DNA from: Pluralibacter sp. UBA7423 | GTDB taxonomy: Bacteria; Pseudomonadota; Gammaproteobacteria; Enterobacterales; Enterobacteriaceae | Direction of reading: 5' to 3' | Assembly: GCA_002470465.1 (NCBI GenBank) | Contig: DKMD01000040.1 | Span: 1-64,000 of the forward strand | DNA: 64,000 bases | The notes under the pieces: generated by a model | What the model saw: only the letters and a program-made list of their open reading frames with translations | What the model was told of the DNA's origin: nothing | Database searches by the model: none | Position numbers and translations under genes: made by a program | Shown here: positions 62,340 through 64,000 of the stretch, one piece after another | How the letters are laid out: each line of letters starts with the position of its first letter | Position numbering within the stretch: position 1 is the first letter of the stretch

Positions 62340-62450
62340 TTCACCCCGACCCTCTCCCTAAAAGGGAGAGGGAGAACACCAGGCCCGCTCAAATCAAACG
62401 CCGCTCGATCGGTTCCCTCTCCCCTCAGGGGAGAGGGCCAGGGTGAGGGG
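62340..62450. repeat. Palindromic CCCTCTCCC/GGGAGAGGG repeat, copy C
   Basis: Two palindromes, CCCTCTCCCT/AGGGAGAGGG and CCCTCTCCCC/GGGGAGAGGG, lie between outer CACCC and GGGTG arms. It lies inside the ytf operon, between ytfQ and ytfR, where it may lower or stabilise the message downstream of the binding protein. Confidence 0.82.
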
Positions 62451-62457
62451 TTTTACA

Positions 62458-63414
62458 TCAGTAGCCCATGTCTTTTTTCTTATCCAGCTGGGCCTGGGCG
62501 CTGTCTTTCAGGTACAGCTGAGAGTGCGTCAGGGTCAGCTTCGGCGGCATAGTGCCGTCTTTCTTGAATTTCTCCAGCGCATCAAACGCCGGGCCTGCCA
62601 TGTTTGGCGTCAGCTCCACGTTAGCGTTGGCTTCATCGGCCAGCATCGCTTTATAGATATCCGGCACGCCGTCGATGGAGCCGGTCAGAATATCTTTGCC
62701 CGGCTTCAGACCCGCTTCTTTGATGGCCTGAATGGCACCGATAGCCATGTCATCGTTATGGGCGTAAACCATGCAGATGTTCTTGCCGTTGTTTTCTGCT
62801 TTGATGAAGCTTTCCATCACTTCTTTACCTTTACTGCGGGTAAAGTCGCCGGACTGAGAGCGGATAATCTTAATGTTCGGCGCTTTAGCGATGGCTTCGG
62901 CAAAGCCTTTCTTACGATCGATAGCGACGCTTGCGCCAACGGTACCCTGCAGCTCAACAACGTTACACGGCTTCCCGGCTTCGGTTTTTACCAGCCAGTC
63001 GCCAATCAGTTTGCCTTCCAGCACGTTATCGGCGGTGACGGTGGTCATGTAGAGCGATTTGTCTTTCACATCAATCGAACGGTCGAGCAGGAATACCGGG
63101 ATTTTGGCCTGTTTGGCTTCTTTCAGCACCGGCTCCCAGCCGGTTGCAACCACAGGAGCAATGAAAATGGCGTCCACGCCCTGGGCGATGAACGAACGTA
63201 CCGCTTTGATTTGGTTCTCTTGTTTTTGCTGTCCATCGGCGATTTTCAGGGTGATCCCACGTTTTTCGGCTTCACTTTTTGCCACGCTGGTTTCAGCAGC
63301 ACGCCAGCCAGATTCCGAACCAACCTGTGAAAATCCTACGGTTAAAGGGGCAGCCATCGCCATAGACGACATGGCTGCGGAAACAGCGGAGACAAGAAGT
63401 AAACGCTTCCACAT
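62458..63414 (-). CDS. ytfQ: Galactofuranose-binding periplasmic protein YtfQ
   Basis: Binds galactofuranose in the periplasm and delivers it to YtfR-YtfT-YjfF. The 318 residues equal E. coli. A signal peptide (MWKRLLLVSAVSAAMSSMAMAA) is followed by LTVGFSQVGSESGWRAAET, the LacI-like two-lobe binding fold. The first gene of the operon (strongest expression expected, as usual for a binding protein). Candidate operators lie upstream (63483-63503, 63531-63546). Confidence 0.96.
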   Translation of the reverse strand: MWKRLLLVSAVSAAMSSMAMAAPLTVGFSQVGSESGWRAAETSVAKSEAEKRGITLKIADGQQKQENQIKAVRSFIAQGVDAIFIAPVVATGWEPVLKEAKQAKIPVFLLDRSIDVKDKSLYMTTVTADNVLEGKLIGDWLVKTEAGKPCNVVELQGTVGASVAIDRKKGFAEAIAKAPNIKIIRSQSGDFTRSKGKEVMESFIKAENNGKNICMVYAHNDDMAIGAIQAIKEAGLKPGKDILTGSIDGVPDIYKAMLADEANANVELTPNMAGPAFDALEKFKKDGTMPPKLTLTHSQLYLKDSAQAQLDKKKDMGY

Positions 63415-63482
63415 AAGGGTATCCTCTCTGAGATTTTGTGGGTAAAACCAGCATCTGCCGAAAAACTATAGACAATGAGAAA

Positions 63483-63503
63483 TGTAACGTGATGCGTTAC
63501 ATC
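63483..63503. promoter_or_regulatory. 21-base inverted repeat upstream of ytfQ
   Basis: ATGTAACG-N5-CGTTACAT is a perfect inverted repeat, 69-89 bases upstream of ytfQ. The factor that binds is unknown; it does not have CRP spacing. Confidence 0.5.
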
Positions 63504-63530
63504 ACACTTCCAAAAAGAGAAAGTGTGATT

Positions 63531-63546
63531 TGTAAGCGCTTCCACA
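63531..63546. promoter_or_regulatory. GalR/GalS-like operator upstream of ytfQ
   Basis: TTGTAAGCGCTTCCAC fits the GalR/GalS operator pattern (GTG-AA-CG-TT-CAC with a central CG). Galactose-responsive control of ytfQ is plausible because the transporter imports a galactose form. Confidence 0.55.
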
Positions 63547-63662
63547 GCTTTATTCATCAAGCGGCTGGCTTTATGGATTTTTCACCTGGTTAAAGGCTCT
63601 GAAAAACGACGCGAAGGCAAGCCAGGACTGAAAAGAAGCGAAGACATTTAGGTTGAGTTGGC

Positions 63663-63668
63663 TATAAT
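63663..63668 (+). promoter_or_regulatory. ppa promoter (-10)
   Basis: A perfect TATAAT -10 element lies 41 bases upstream of the ppa start codon; the -35 is weak. Confidence 0.6.
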
Positions 63669-63708
63669 ACCGGGCACTTGGTTGCTATACATTTTTAAGG
63701 AATCCGAC

Positions 63709-64000
63709 ATGAGCTTACTCAACGTCCCTGCGGGCAAAGAGCTGCCAGAAGACATCTACGTTGTTATCGAAATTCCTGCTAACGCAGATCCAATCAAATA
63801 CGAAATCGACAAAGACACCGGTGCGCTGTTCGTGGACCGCTTCATGTCTACCGCGATGTTCTATCCGTGCAACTACGGCTACATCAACCACACCCTGTCT
63901 CTGGACGGTGACCCGGTTGATGTTCTGGTTCCAACGCCATATCCACTGCAGCCGGGCTCCGTGATTCGCTGCCGTCCGGTTGGCGTCCTGAAGATGACCG
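63709..64000 (+). CDS. ppa: Inorganic pyrophosphatase, N-terminal part
   Basis: The window holds the first 97 codons of Ppa, which splits pyrophosphate to phosphate. The start [34 protein letters not shown] is as in E. coli. The active-site signature DGDPVDVLV (about 66-74) with its aspartates is present; the rest lies beyond the window. The ribosome binding site AAGGAATC precedes the ATG. It stands divergent from ytfQ, the E. coli context. Confidence 0.97.
   Translation, partial: MSLLNVPAGKELPEDIYVVIEIPANADPIKYEIDKDTGALFVDRFMSTAMFYPCNYGYINHTLSLDGDPVDVLVPTPYPLQPGSVIRCRPVGVLKMT

Noticed and set aside
63485..63520. CRP site upstream of ytfQ
   Set aside because: GTGAT and ATCAC are present, but their spacing is seven bases instead of four, so it does not fit CRP.

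Overview
This window comes from the chromosome of an enteric gammaproteobacterium of the family Enterobacteriaceae, most likely Enterobacter or a close relative such as Lelliottia or Leclercia. The evidence is E. coli-length orthologues of many core genes (pyrBI, pepA, valS, arcB, nrdDG, pmbA, mpl, fbp, ytfQRT-yjfF), ERIC and REP repeats, a leuX tRNA, and an ArcZ small RNA between elbB and arcB. The genus is an inference; no marker here settles it.

Layout, left to right. 1-300: leuX (tRNA-Leu CAA) and, at the very edge, what looks like the first codons of an integrase gene placed as in leuX-inserted islands. 583-7733: ahr, tabA, the pyrL attenuator with pyrBI, ridA behind a shortened ERIC element, an isolated dihydroxyacetone kinase, and yjgR. 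7810-14316: an accessory block on the minus strand with a LuxR-type response regulator, an EvgS/BvgS-type hybrid kinase, a DUF1090 protein and a fimbrial usher that lacks its C-terminal end and has no chaperone or pilin nearby. 14710-22835: the core block lptG-lptF, pepA-holC-valS, yjgM. 22876-26814: mtgA, elbB, arcZ, arcB, a block that lies far away in E. coli K-12. 26960-34276: mgtA with an mgtL leader peptide, then treR-treB-treC. 34391-38467: a beta-glucoside PTS (IIB, GH4 phospho-glucosidase, IIC) divergent from an RpiR-type regulator, with two matching candidate operators. 38841-41890: nrdD-nrdG and a small YmcF-like protein. 42176-50913: a ten-gene operon on the minus strand with four poorly characterised transporter-like proteins, an amidohydrolase, a PLP enzyme, a KDGP aldolase, a lactonase and PRD-containing regulatory proteins. 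51367-64000: cybC, pmbA, darP, a GNAT enzyme, mpl, fbp, a chemoreceptor, the galactofuranose ABC transporter yjfF-ytfT-ytfR-ytfQ, and the start of ppa.

How they work together. Pyrimidine synthesis is controlled by UTP-sensitive attenuation (pyrL). Mg2+ uptake is led by a variant mgtL peptide. Trehalose is taken up by TreB, cleaved by TreC and controlled by TreR at a clear operator. Anaerobic deoxynucleotide synthesis (nrdDG) sits behind overlapping FNR and NrdR sites. The most unusual content is the 42-51 kb operon: its genes read as an uptake system plus a pathway for an acylated amino-sugar acid (lactonase, deacetylase-like enzyme, ammonia-lyase-like PLP enzyme, KDGP aldolase). It matches the conserved but uncharacterised Enterococcus EF_0829-EF_0839-type neighbourhood. 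Compared with E. coli K-12, the pyr-ridA-tabA segment and the arcB segment have changed places around a conserved frame, so this stretch has been rearranged.
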